Below the pieces are notes generated by a model, which was not told the DNA's origin, searched no databases, and saw nothing but the letters and a program-made list of their open reading frames with translations. From an uncultured Bacteroidales bacterium (lineage in GTDB: Bacteria > Bacteroidota > Bacteroidia > Bacteroidales > UBA3824), in assembly GCA_905234655.1 (NCBI GenBank), contig CAJOJG010000020.1, forward strand, positions 1 to 46,445: 46,445 nucleotides of DNA, written 5' to 3'. Below are positions 34,071-41,198 of this stretch, piece after piece. The position numbers and the translations under genes are program-made. Position 1 is the stretch's first letter. Every line of letters starts with the position of its first letter.

Positions 34071-34590
34071 CTAACACTCTATCACACAACACCTTCCAAA
34101 CTTCCTCAAACTTTCCGCGCTTGCCTTTTCGCAATTTTTGTCGGGGAAAATCCAGAGGACTTTGGGACGGCGGCCGGTGATTTCGGGGTCGGGGGCGCAG
34201 CCGTCAGTGAAAATTATAACGCCGTCATAATGAGCCTTGTTGGTGCGCATCAGGTCAAAAACCGGCTGAAAATCCGTGCCGCCGCGTCCGACAACCTTGA
34301 TTTCGACCGAGGCTTTTTTCAGCGGGACAATCTCGCGGAGAACGGTGTCAAACTGCACTGTGTCAATGCTTTCGATGCCGTACTTGAAAAAACGGTTGAT
34401 TACCGAATAGAATTTTTGAAGCATTTTCGTGGAAATCGAGCCGCTCACGTCAACCGCCACCAAAAGGTTTGTCCGCATCTTGTAGACGCTGCCAAGATTC
34501 TGAAAATCAGTGCGTCTGTTAGGACGCATACGTGTCAGGTTGCGGCGGCTACTTATCACGCTCGCCCTGAAACCCGACAGGACTTTGCGA
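34071..34590 (-). pseudogene. Truncated VWA-like (DUF2201-type) protein, C-terminal part
   Basis: From about 34590 to the stop at 34071 the minus strand reads a VWA-like domain: DYRKVLSGFRASVISSRR, LTRMRPNRR, then LLVAVDVSGSIS with the MIDAS DxSxS, a GRGGTDFQP strand and VIIFTDGCAPDPE. This is the C-terminal ~170 residues of the DUF2201/VWA-like family, normally ~400 residues and partnered with a MoxR-type AAA ATPase. Upstream of 34590 the sequence switches to a gene on the other strand, so the N-terminal domain and start are gone. An open frame up to 34844 runs through the junction but its extra residues are unrelated. Confidence 0.75.
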
Positions 34591-34802
34591 TAGTCGATTT
34601 GAGCATTATGCGGATTACCTCGGCGCGGAAAACCTCGTCCAAATCGTTGTCGCTCAACGAAAACTCTATTTGGACTATTGGTCGAAAGGGCTGTCGGTGC
34701 CGTACTATGATGAAAATAGGGTTTTGCATTTGGCAAATCCAGACGGCAGCGACGACTTGGCAAGTTTCGATGCTCAAACAAGAAAAGGGAGATGGGACGG
34801 GT
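34590..34802 (+). pseudogene. C-terminal fragment of an unidentified gene, inverted
   Basis: On the plus strand an open frame without a start codon reads RFEHYADYLGAENLVQIVVA, then RKLYLDYWSKGLSVPYYDEN, and LHLANPDGSDDLASFDAQT, ending at TGA 34800-34802. Amino-acid composition and codon choice look protein-like and unlike the antisense frames. It starts exactly where the VWA homology ends and stops where the 220-residue gene loses its natural C-terminus. I do not recognise the family. Confidence 0.45.
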
Positions 34803-35436
34803 GATATTTGCGATTGGCTGAGTTTTTCTGACATTTTTCGTCAAGGTTCTCGACCAAATTGTCGTGTTTGAGGTAGAACGTACCTGTCTCGTTGTCAGAC
34901 AGTTTGATGACTATGGTGCTACTCTTTGCCGTGTAGTCGTAATAGTATTTCATGCCCAACGAATTGAGTTTTGTAGTGATCAGGCTGTCAACCGCAGTTT
35001 CAGCCATTTGCCCTTTCATCCTGTCTTTCAGGACGGTTTGGGTCACTTTTTCCGCTTTTTCTTTCCAACGGGACAGATTTTCTCGGACAAAGAGTACGCA
35101 CTCGCAAAAATCGGGCAGTTCGTCCATCTTGATGTCGCAGCACGAATTGCTGGGGTAGCTGATTATTTTGTTGACATAGACTCGTAATATGTTGATGCTG
35201 TCTACCAAATTCAAAATGATTGTCACATCGTCGTCCAACTTGATTGTTATATTGAGCCTACTATAATAAGAAACTCTGTCTTCTATTTTCTCGACCGCCG
35301 CCTTCCCGTCAAATTTTTCTTTGACAAACTCGTAGGCCTCGTCAAGATTTATTTTTTGAGAATTTTTCTTTTTATCATATCTGTCGCTATCATAATGGAA
35401 CATGTCCCTGACGAACATGCCCACAACTTCACACAA
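34774..35436 (-). CDS. Unknown protein, probably C-terminally altered
   Basis: A 220-residue cytosolic protein without recognised family. Residues ~150-205 (AVDSLITTKLNSLGMKYYYD, then IVIKLSDNETGTFYLKHDNLVENLDE) resemble the end of the frameshifted gene immediately upstream (AVKSLATQKLSECGLPYRLE, then VYLKISDKDMAMFYLSHKNFDTAIDR), so the two are paralogues or share a domain. The last ~20 codons run into the inverted fragment at 34590-34802, so the native C-terminus is probably lost. It overlaps the preceding gene by 8 bases. Position before a VWA gene suggests membership of an AAA/VWA chaperone-like cluster. Confidence 0.5.
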   Translation of the reverse strand: MCEVVGMFVRDMFHYDSDRYDKKKNSQKINLDEAYEFVKEKFDGKAAVEKIEDRVSYYSRLNITIKLDDDVTIILNLVDSINILRVYVNKIISYPSNSCCDIKMDELPDFCECVLFVRENLSRWKEKAEKVTQTVLKDRMKGQMAETAVDSLITTKLNSLGMKYYYDYTAKSSTIVIKLSDNETGTFYLKHDNLVENLDEKCQKNSANRKYHPSHLPFLV

Positions 35437-35787
35437 GTATTCTATGTAATACTTCCTTTATGAGCGCGCTGATTTGCTTGGCGGCGGAGATTATTCGGTC
35501 GATGGCGGTGTCAAAATTCTTGTGCGAAAGATAAAACATCGCCATGTCCTTGTCAGAAATCTTGAGATAGACCTTGGCGCGCAGTTTGCCCTGTTCGAGA
35601 CGGTACGGAAGCCCACATTCCGACAGTTTTTGGGTGGCCAACGACTTGACGGCGGCGGCACTTATCTCTTTGATTTTCTGTTTTTTGCGGAAGTCACGGA
35701 TACATTCTCGTCCAGCACCGACGCAACCGCCATACGCGCCTGATTTGCAATCTTTTTGGTGATTCCTTCGGGAAGTTCGATGTTCAT
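35429..35787 (-). pseudogene. Frameshifted small gene, paralogue of the next
   Basis: The ATG at 35787 opens MNIELPEGITKKIANQARMA and AVASVLDENV, then drifts to a stop at 35662-35664. Shifting frame near 35700-35707 gives IRDFRKKQKIKEISAAAVKS, then continues to the stop at 35429. Joined, the product would be about 118 residues. A single-base change at GAATGTATCC is the simplest explanation; a sequencing error is possible. The 70-codon frame from 35641 is the downstream half. Confidence 0.6.
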
Positions 35788-35823
35788 GATTACTTACATT
35801 TTTGTATGAATATTTCCAAACAC

Positions 35824-38151
35824 CTACAACCTCACTTCGACCTTGTTTCCAGCATAATCCACAGTCTTACTGCCACCGTCGGGCGTTACGACGATGAACT
35901 TGCGCGTGCCAATCATGCCGGGGAAACTGCCCTTGCGGTCGCCGACGACAAGGGTGCGCGACTTATCATGCCAAGTGAAAGTGATAGTTGAATATAGACC
36001 CTTTTCGTAGTTATAATTGTCGCCCTCGTCTTCATAGAGCGTGAAACTGCCATCGGCACCGGGATAAACTCGGATTTCGAGTTCCAGCCATGACTTTTCA
36101 CCGACATACTGCATCTCGGGCGCAAGTGGGATTATGCCGCCAGCGCGCACAAACATCGGGATATAGTCGAGCGTTGTCGTTAGCGTCACAGTCTGTCCTC
36201 CAGCGTAACGCTTGCCGGTATTAAAATCGTACCACGAAGCACCTTTCGGAAGGTATTTTGTGACGGATTTCTTGGCGTTAAAATCAGCGGCGGAGTTGTC
36301 AGTCCTGTCGTCCGCCGCCTTCTTGTCCCATCCCGTCATGGCATCCTCGCGGATTACCTTTTCCTGTGTGTACTGGGCGGAAAGAATTGGTGCTGCAAGT
36401 ATCTGATTGCCAAACATAAATTCGTCTGTAGTGTTCCATACGGACTTGTCAGTGACAAAATCGCTGAACAGCGGACGGAGGTAACTGCCATCGCCATTAG
36501 TAGCCTGCCAAGCCGTCGCGTACAAATACGGTATCAGCCTGTAACGCAGACGGATAGCCTTTTCGATTGCGTCATATGCCGGATCGCCTTTCTTGCCAAA
36601 CTGCCAAATCTCCCTCGGCGCGTCCGCTCCATGGCTGCGGAACACTGGACAAAACAGCCCGTATTGCATCCAACGCACATAAAGTTCCTGAAACTGTGGG
36701 TTTTGCGGTGCTGAACCACTGCCCTTGGTGTTATAACTGCCACAGAAAAATCCGCCGATGTCAGTGTTGAAATTAGGATTGCCAGTGAGCGTAAAACTCA
36801 ATCCGGCAGGCACTTGGTTCCTGAGCATCTCCCACGACGAAGCCACGTCGCCGCTCCACATGTTCGAGCCATAATGCTGCTGACCGGCGAAACTGCTGCG
36901 CGTCATGATGAAAACGCGCTTTTTCTCTGACTCCTTGCGCTGTGCCGTGTATATGCCACGCACCGTCTCAAGCGGGAAGGCGTTACGTTGTGACCGCCAC
37001 GTGCCGCCATAAACTTTGTGGTCGTAGTCGGAATCCTTGGGATTGAAAAAATCGGGGTCGGTAGAATCCATCCACCAAGCGTCGACATCGTAGTCGTAGA
37101 GCGTCTTGAGGTTGTTCCAATAGATTTGGCGCGCCACGGGGCTGAATGCGTCATAGACCTTCACGCCCGACGGATAGTCCATCCTCGGCGGCCAAATATG
37201 GGAAAGTCCGCTCTGTGGCCATGTCTCTATCGGCAAGAGCAACCCCTTTTCGCTCAACTCCCTGAACGCCTTAGTCTGTGGGCCAAAACTTGCCCAAATG
37301 CTAATCATAAAATGCGCGTGTTTTTTGTGGACATTGGCAATCATCTGCTTTCCCGTGGCGAAATCCTCGGAGAGGAAGTCCATGGCGTTCCACAGATAGT
37401 TAGAACCCCAATACTGCCAATCCTGGATTATGCCATCGAGCGGCACTTGGAGTTCACGGTATTTGTCCACGATGCCCTCGGTCTCAGCGGCGGTTTTATA
37501 ACGCTCCTTGGACTGCCAAAATCCATACGTCCACAGCGGAAACATCGGCACTGAACCCGTCAGACGGCGCATGAGACCGATATTGGCATCAGCAGAGCCG
37601 CCATACATGAAATAATAGTCGATGCCCGAACCTGCCTCGGAGGTCAGGCTCATGCCACTCTCGCTATCGTCAAACACCGTCGGCGAATAGTTTTCCCAAT
37701 ATATCGCGTAGCCTTTGATGCTTTGAAGCACGTTTTGGAAATCTTCAAGGTTGGACTGCTCCATGCGCTTATGCTCGCCACGGCGGTTCAGTTTGCCGTT
37801 TTGGATAGTGCCAAGCCCATAGACAGCCTCATCTTTGTCAAGAGAGAAAGTCTGGCTGTTTTTGGCGACGTCGTGCGACTTCTCACGCAGCAAAACTTTT
37901 CCCTTTGCGGTCATGAATGTCAGGATGCCAGTCTTAGAATCCTGCTTGACAGTGATTTTTGAACTGGAAACCGTATTTGCCTTAGTAACGACCGGCACAT
38001 TTTCTTTCTCAAGTGTAACTACCAATGTCTTAGTAGGTTGACCCTTGACAATGTGGACAATTTCAGGTGTGATGAACTCGATTTTCACGTCCTGCGCAAT
38101 GGCTGGCAAAGCCAAAAGCAACGCGATGAAGATTAGTGGTATTTTTTTCAT
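35824..38151 (-). CDS. Secreted glycoside hydrolase family 31 alpha-glucosidase/xylosidase
   Basis: A 775-residue GH31 enzyme. The signal peptide MKKIPLIFIALLLALPAIAQ indicates periplasmic or surface location; translation starts at 38151, nine codons inside the longest frame and downstream of a good promoter. An N-terminal beta-sandwich (~25-215) precedes the (beta/alpha)8 barrel with WGSNY, the nucleophile motif WWMDSTDPD (Asp362) and the acid/base motif WSGDVASSW (Asp435). C-terminal beta domains follow. WMDSTDPD is common in bacterial GH31 acting on alpha-xylosides or alpha-glucosides. No SusC/SusD genes are adjacent, so it is not in an obvious polysaccharide utilisation locus. Confidence 0.92.
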   Translation of the reverse strand: MKKIPLIFIALLLALPAIAQDVKIEFITPEIVHIVKGQPTKTLVVTLEKENVPVVTKANTVSSSKITVKQDSKTGILTFMTAKGKVLLREKSHDVAKNSQTFSLDKDEAVYGLGTIQNGKLNRRGEHKRMEQSNLEDFQNVLQSIKGYAIYWENYSPTVFDDSESGMSLTSEAGSGIDYYFMYGGSADANIGLMRRLTGSVPMFPLWTYGFWQSKERYKTAAETEGIVDKYRELQVPLDGIIQDWQYWGSNYLWNAMDFLSEDFATGKQMIANVHKKHAHFMISIWASFGPQTKAFRELSEKGLLLPIETWPQSGLSHIWPPRMDYPSGVKVYDAFSPVARQIYWNNLKTLYDYDVDAWWMDSTDPDFFNPKDSDYDHKVYGGTWRSQRNAFPLETVRGIYTAQRKESEKKRVFIMTRSSFAGQQHYGSNMWSGDVASSWEMLRNQVPAGLSFTLTGNPNFNTDIGGFFCGSYNTKGSGSAPQNPQFQELYVRWMQYGLFCPVFRSHGADAPREIWQFGKKGDPAYDAIEKAIRLRYRLIPYLYATAWQATNGDGSYLRPLFSDFVTDKSVWNTTDEFMFGNQILAAPILSAQYTQEKVIREDAMTGWDKKAADDRTDNSAADFNAKKSVTKYLPKGASWYDFNTGKRYAGGQTVTLTTTLDYIPMFVRAGGIIPLAPEMQYVGEKSWLELEIRVYPGADGSFTLYEDEGDNYNYEKGLYSTITFTWHDKSRTLVVGDRKGSFPGMIGTRKFIVVTPDGGSKTVDYAGNKVEVRL

Positions 38152-38175
38152 ATTCAGTGCTTTAATTGTTTGGCA

Positions 38176-38207
38176 CAAAGTTAAGAAATAAAAACGTATC
38201 CCACAAA
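38176..38207 (-). promoter_or_regulatory. Promoter of the GH31 gene
   Basis: On the minus strand TTTG (38207-38204), 20 bases, TAACTTTG (38183-38176): a full match to the Bacteroidota pattern, about 25 bases upstream of the ATG at 38151. Confidence 0.72.
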
Positions 38208-38230
38208 TTTTTTCGCATGGCTTTCATTCT

Positions 38231-38293
38231 TTAACTTTCCGTTAAATCGTCTTTTTATGGGGTTACAAGTTTTCAAAATAACTTCTACCTTTG
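38231..38293 (+). promoter_or_regulatory. tolC promoter with palindromic operator (copy A)
   Basis: TTAACTTTCCGTTAA (38231-38245) is a perfect inverted repeat, followed by GGGGTTACAAGTT and the -7 box TACCTTTG (38286-38293). The -33 region reads GTTACAAG, not TTTG, which suggests dependence on an activator or control by a repressor at the palindrome. Nearly the same 75-base block recurs at 39837-39899 before hlyD. Confidence 0.65.
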
Positions 38294-38316
38294 CGCCCAA
38301 AATCAGCAAACAGGAA

Positions 38317-39654
38317 ATGAAAAATTTGAAACTACACATTTTGAATTACGCTTCAATCGCAGCATTGATAGTCGTCAAATGCACATTGGGCATCGAACCC
38401 ACCATGGCTCAACAGCCCGTGGTGACTCTCCAGCACCTTTGGGACGAGGCACAAGCCAACAGTCTGAGAATCAAGACCAAACAAGGCAACCTGAAAACTG
38501 CCGAACAAGGCATCGTGGTTGCCAAAAGCAACAATCTGCCCGATGTCGATGTCAGCCTCAGCGCAGGGCTTTTGAGCGACGGAGTTATCATGGACAGACA
38601 TTTCAGGAACGCGCAAAACGTTGAGAATCCACACTTTATGAACAATTTTGCAATCAAGGCGAGCCAACTTGTTTATGGTGGAGGAGTTGTAAAGAACAGC
38701 ATAAAACTGTCGGAGATTTTGCGCGACATGGCGGCGCTCTCACTCGAAACCGAAATTCAGGACATCAAAATGATGATTGCCGGATTTTATCTCGACCTCT
38801 GCCGCCTGTACAATCAAGACGCAGTCCTCGACGACAATCTCCGCCTTTGCAACGTCCTGATTGACAACATGAAAGTCATGGAAAAAGAAGGCACGGCACT
38901 CAGCAACGACATACTCCGCTACGAACTTCAAAAGGAGAGCATCCTGCTTTCTAAGCGCAAGGTTGCCGACGCGATGCAGATTGTCTATCGCCAAATCGCC
39001 ACTGCAACTGGTCGCGAGGGCGAAAATGACTTCAAGCCCGACACCACGATGATTGCCATAGAGCCGGTTATCAGCACTTTGCAGGAGTATCAGGACAATG
39101 CGCTCCATGGCAATACCGGCATCAAGACTGCCGCCGCCGCAACTCAACTGAAAGAAAGCGAACTCAAAATCGAACGCTCGTCGATGCTGCCCAAGGTTGC
39201 AATAGTCGCCGAGGAGCATCTTGACGGCCCGATTACGAACGAGGTGCCAGTCATCAACAGTAATTTCAACTACATGTTTGTCGGCGTTGGCATCCAATAC
39301 CAGTTGTCTTCGTCATACAAGAACAAACGCGAGGTTCGCCGTGCCGAAATTGAGCGCGAAAACTCTGAAACCCAACACTCTTTGGCTCAAGAGCAGGTGT
39401 CGGACGCGATTTTTGCGGCCTACACCGATTGTCTGACTTCCCAATCGGAAATCGCAACACAGCAAAAGAGTGTCGGACTTGCCAACCGCAACTACAATGT
39501 AATCCTCAGCCGCTACAACAACGGTCTCGCCACAGTTACCGACATGCTCGACGCCGCAAACACCAAACTCGACGCCGAGCTTGGTTTGGTAAACTCGAAA
39601 ATCAGCCTCTTGTTCAACAATTTCAAATTAAAATACATCAGTTCGGAATTGTAA
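38317..39654 (+). CDS. tolC: TolC family outer-membrane efflux protein
   Basis: A 445-residue TolC/OEP-family protein, the outer-membrane duct of tripartite efflux. The N-terminal signal runs to about THE MAQQP sequence near residue 32. Two long alpha-helical repeats follow: LQHLWDEAQANSLRIKTKQG and, in the second half, EIATQQKSVGLANRNYNVIL with YNNGLATVTDMLDAANTKLD, the classic C-terminal TolC signature. The start at 38317 follows the promoter; an ATG at 38257 lies upstream of the -7 box. HlyD and MFS partners are encoded downstream, separated by a terminator-containing spacer and a second copy of the same promoter. Confidence 0.9.
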   Translation: MKNLKLHILNYASIAALIVVKCTLGIEPTMAQQPVVTLQHLWDEAQANSLRIKTKQGNLKTAEQGIVVAKSNNLPDVDVSLSAGLLSDGVIMDRHFRNAQNVENPHFMNNFAIKASQLVYGGGVVKNSIKLSEILRDMAALSLETEIQDIKMMIAGFYLDLCRLYNQDAVLDDNLRLCNVLIDNMKVMEKEGTALSNDILRYELQKESILLSKRKVADAMQIVYRQIATATGREGENDFKPDTTMIAIEPVISTLQEYQDNALHGNTGIKTAAAATQLKESELKIERSSMLPKVAIVAEEHLDGPITNEVPVINSNFNYMFVGVGIQYQLSSSYKNKREVRRAEIERENSETQHSLAQEQVSDAIFAAYTDCLTSQSEIATQQKSVGLANRNYNVILSRYNNGLATVTDMLDAANTKLDAELGLVNSKISLLFNNFKLKYISSEL

Positions 39655-39678
39655 CATTTTTTTTCTGGCACTCGCCCG

Positions 39679-39831
39679 ATGTCCGCCGTCACCGCAATCG
39701 ACCAAATCCGCCGCAAAAACTATCCCGCAAGCCTCAAAGGTTTTTCAAAGCGGATAGTCCTCGTCGGCATCAACTACAACAAGGCAGATGCCAAGCACAA
39801 GGTGGAGATGGAGGTGACTGAAAGTGTATAG
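39679..39831 (+). pseudogene. C-terminal relic of an AAA/PD-(D/E)XK (DUF1703-type) protein
   Basis: Fifty codons reading AVTAIDQIRRKNYPASLKGF and SKRIVLVGINYNKADA match the last strands of the nuclease-like domain (PDDEXK_9) that ends AAA-ATPase-like proteins, where the pattern is A-x-x-Q-I-x-x-K-x-Y ... K-x-I-x-L-V-G-I-x-F. The ATPase part is absent. It lies 24 bases after the tolC stop and its stop touches the duplicated operator block, so a larger gene once occupied this spacer or the relic arrived with the duplication. Confidence 0.6.
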
Positions 39832-39836
39832 TAATC

Positions 39837-39899
39837 TTAACTTTCCGTTAAATCATCCCCCCGTGGGGTTACAAGTTATCGAATTAACTTCTACCTTTG
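39837..39899 (+). promoter_or_regulatory. hlyD promoter with palindromic operator (copy B)
   Basis: TTAACTTTCCGTTAA (39837-39851), GGGGTTACAAGTT and TACCTTTG (39892-39899) repeat the tolC promoter block with only a few changes. Transcription would start near 39906. The unusual -33 region GTTACAAG is identical in both copies, which argues that it is functional. Confidence 0.65.
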
Positions 39900-39905
39900 C
39901 ACTCC

Positions 39906-40043
39906 GAAATCAAAAACATAATTGCCGGGGCGTAAAAAATAAAAGCATTCGCGGCAGAATGCAGCAAAACCGTTAACCGTCAGCACGAGATACAAAGACG
40001 GCAGCCCAAGTGTCAGTAATGCACTTGGCTGCCGTTTTTTTTT
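39906..40043 (+). ncRNA. Predicted ~138-nt leader RNA ending in an intrinsic terminator
   Basis: Between promoter copy B and hlyD there is no ORF. The leader contains a small hairpin GCATTC-gcggca-GAATGC (near 39943-39960) and ends in a long terminator. Five bases CCGTC (39977-39981) can pair with GACGG (39997-40001), which would open the base of the terminator stem, an attenuator-like arrangement. It could be a regulatory leader or a free small RNA. I recognise no known riboswitch class. Confidence 0.4.
39998..40043 (+). terminator. Intrinsic terminator upstream of hlyD
   Basis: ACGGCAGCC (39998-40006) and AAGTG pair with CACTT and GGCTGCCGT (40022-40035), with one bulged C and a 7-8 base loop, followed by nine T (40035-40043). 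It stands 48 bases before the hlyD ATG, so it must be read through for hlyD expression from promoter B. Confidence 0.8.
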
Positions 40044-40090
40044 GCGCCCATGGCGGATTAGTTGTTAATAATTAAAAAGTTACATAAAAA

Positions 40091-41113
40091 ATGACACAAA
40101 AACTTAAAAAGACAATCTACAACATTGTGATTTTGTCGGTCTTGGCATGCGGACTTGCTGTGGTGATAGCAAAATTTGTCCACCTCGGAAACGTCGAATA
40201 CACCGACAATGCAACTGTGCGCCAACATGTTACACCTATCAACACAAGGGTTCAGGGATTCATATCCGAGATTCGTTTCGACGACTTCCAGCACGTAAAG
40301 AAAGGCGACACCCTCGCCATCATCGACGACAGCGAGTTCCGACTTCATCTTGCACAGGCGGAGGCCGACTTTGCAAACGCCCAGGCGGGTCACAAGGCGG
40401 CGAATGTGAGCGTCGTAACCTCCCAGAACAACATCTCCGTCAACGATGCCGGCGTGGAGGAAGCCAAAGCCCTGCTCGCAAACGCCGAGCGCGACAACCA
40501 ACGTTTTGAAACTCTGCTGAAACAAGGTGCTGTAACCCAGCAACAATACGACAATGTACACACCGCATATCTCTCTGCCAAAGCGCGTTACGAGCAGGTG
40601 ACAAGGGCGCGTCAAACCACCACTCTTGTCAAGGACGAGCAGACGGTGCGCCTGTCGCAAAACGAGGCTGCAATACGCCTTGCCGAGGCAAATGTGGAAA
40701 TTGCGCGGCTCAACCTTTCGTACTGCGTAATCATTGCCGCTGTGGATGGTGTCACGGGTAAAAAAGAAGTGAACGTGGGGCAACTCGTGCAGCCCGGACA
40801 GAGCATCGTGAGGATTGTGGACGATTCAGACAAGTGGATCGACGCCAACTACCGCGAATCCCAACTCAAAAACATCCATGAGGGTTGCGAAGTGGAAATC
40901 ACCGCCGACGCAGTGCCGGGCGAGGTCTATACGGGAGTTGTGGAGTCGATGTCGGCGGCCACAGGCTCGGCGTTTTCGATTGTGCCGCCCGACAATGCAA
41001 CCGGCAATTTTGTCAAGGTGGAGCAGCGTCTGCCAGTGAGAATCAAAATCACCGGCGGCGACGTGGAACGCCTGAAAGCGGGTTTTAATGTGGAATGTGA
41101 AGTAAAGTATTAA
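40091..41113 (+). CDS. HlyD/EmrA family efflux periplasmic adaptor
   Basis: A 340-residue membrane-fusion protein. One N-terminal membrane helix (~10-29) anchors it in the inner membrane. The biotinyl-lipoyl-like halves flank an alpha-hairpin: YTDNATVRQHVTPINTRVQG and DFQHVKKGDTLAIIDDSEFR, the coiled coil ~75-185 (LLANAERDNQRFETLLKQG), then VDGVTGKKEVNVGQLVQPG and a beta-barrel to the end. It joins the MFS pump to TolC. It is 85 bases upstream of the MFS gene, with a long hairpin between them. Substrates may be drugs, bile acids or fatty acids; none is indicated. Confidence 0.92.
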   Translation: MTQKLKKTIYNIVILSVLACGLAVVIAKFVHLGNVEYTDNATVRQHVTPINTRVQGFISEIRFDDFQHVKKGDTLAIIDDSEFRLHLAQAEADFANAQAGHKAANVSVVTSQNNISVNDAGVEEAKALLANAERDNQRFETLLKQGAVTQQQYDNVHTAYLSAKARYEQVTRARQTTTLVKDEQTVRLSQNEAAIRLAEANVEIARLNLSYCVIIAAVDGVTGKKEVNVGQLVQPGQSIVRIVDDSDKWIDANYRESQLKNIHEGCEVEITADAVPGEVYTGVVESMSAATGSAFSIVPPDNATGNFVKVEQRLPVRIKITGGDVERLKAGFNVECEVKY

Positions 41114-41117
41114 TGTT

Positions 41118-41182
41118 TTAACCACGGAAAACACAGAATACACGGATTTTTTTTCTGTGTCTTCCGTGTTTTCCGTGGTTAA
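41118..41182. repeat. Long imperfect inverted repeat between hlyD and MFS genes
   Basis: TTAACCACGGAAAACAC at 41119-41135 is exactly complementary to the right end of the element (GTGTTTTCCGTGGTTAA, to 41182). The stem extends imperfectly to about 28 pairs with a T-rich loop. This ACGGAAAACACGGAA-type sequence recurs between genes in many bacterial genomes, as a REP-like element. It could stabilise or attenuate the hlyD-MFS message. Confidence 0.6.
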
Positions 41183-41198
41183 TAAAAATAATATAATT

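Noticed and set aside
35824..38151. Polysaccharide utilisation locus
   Set aside because: Only a single GH31 is present; no SusC/SusD, regulator or other carbohydrate enzymes adjoin it.
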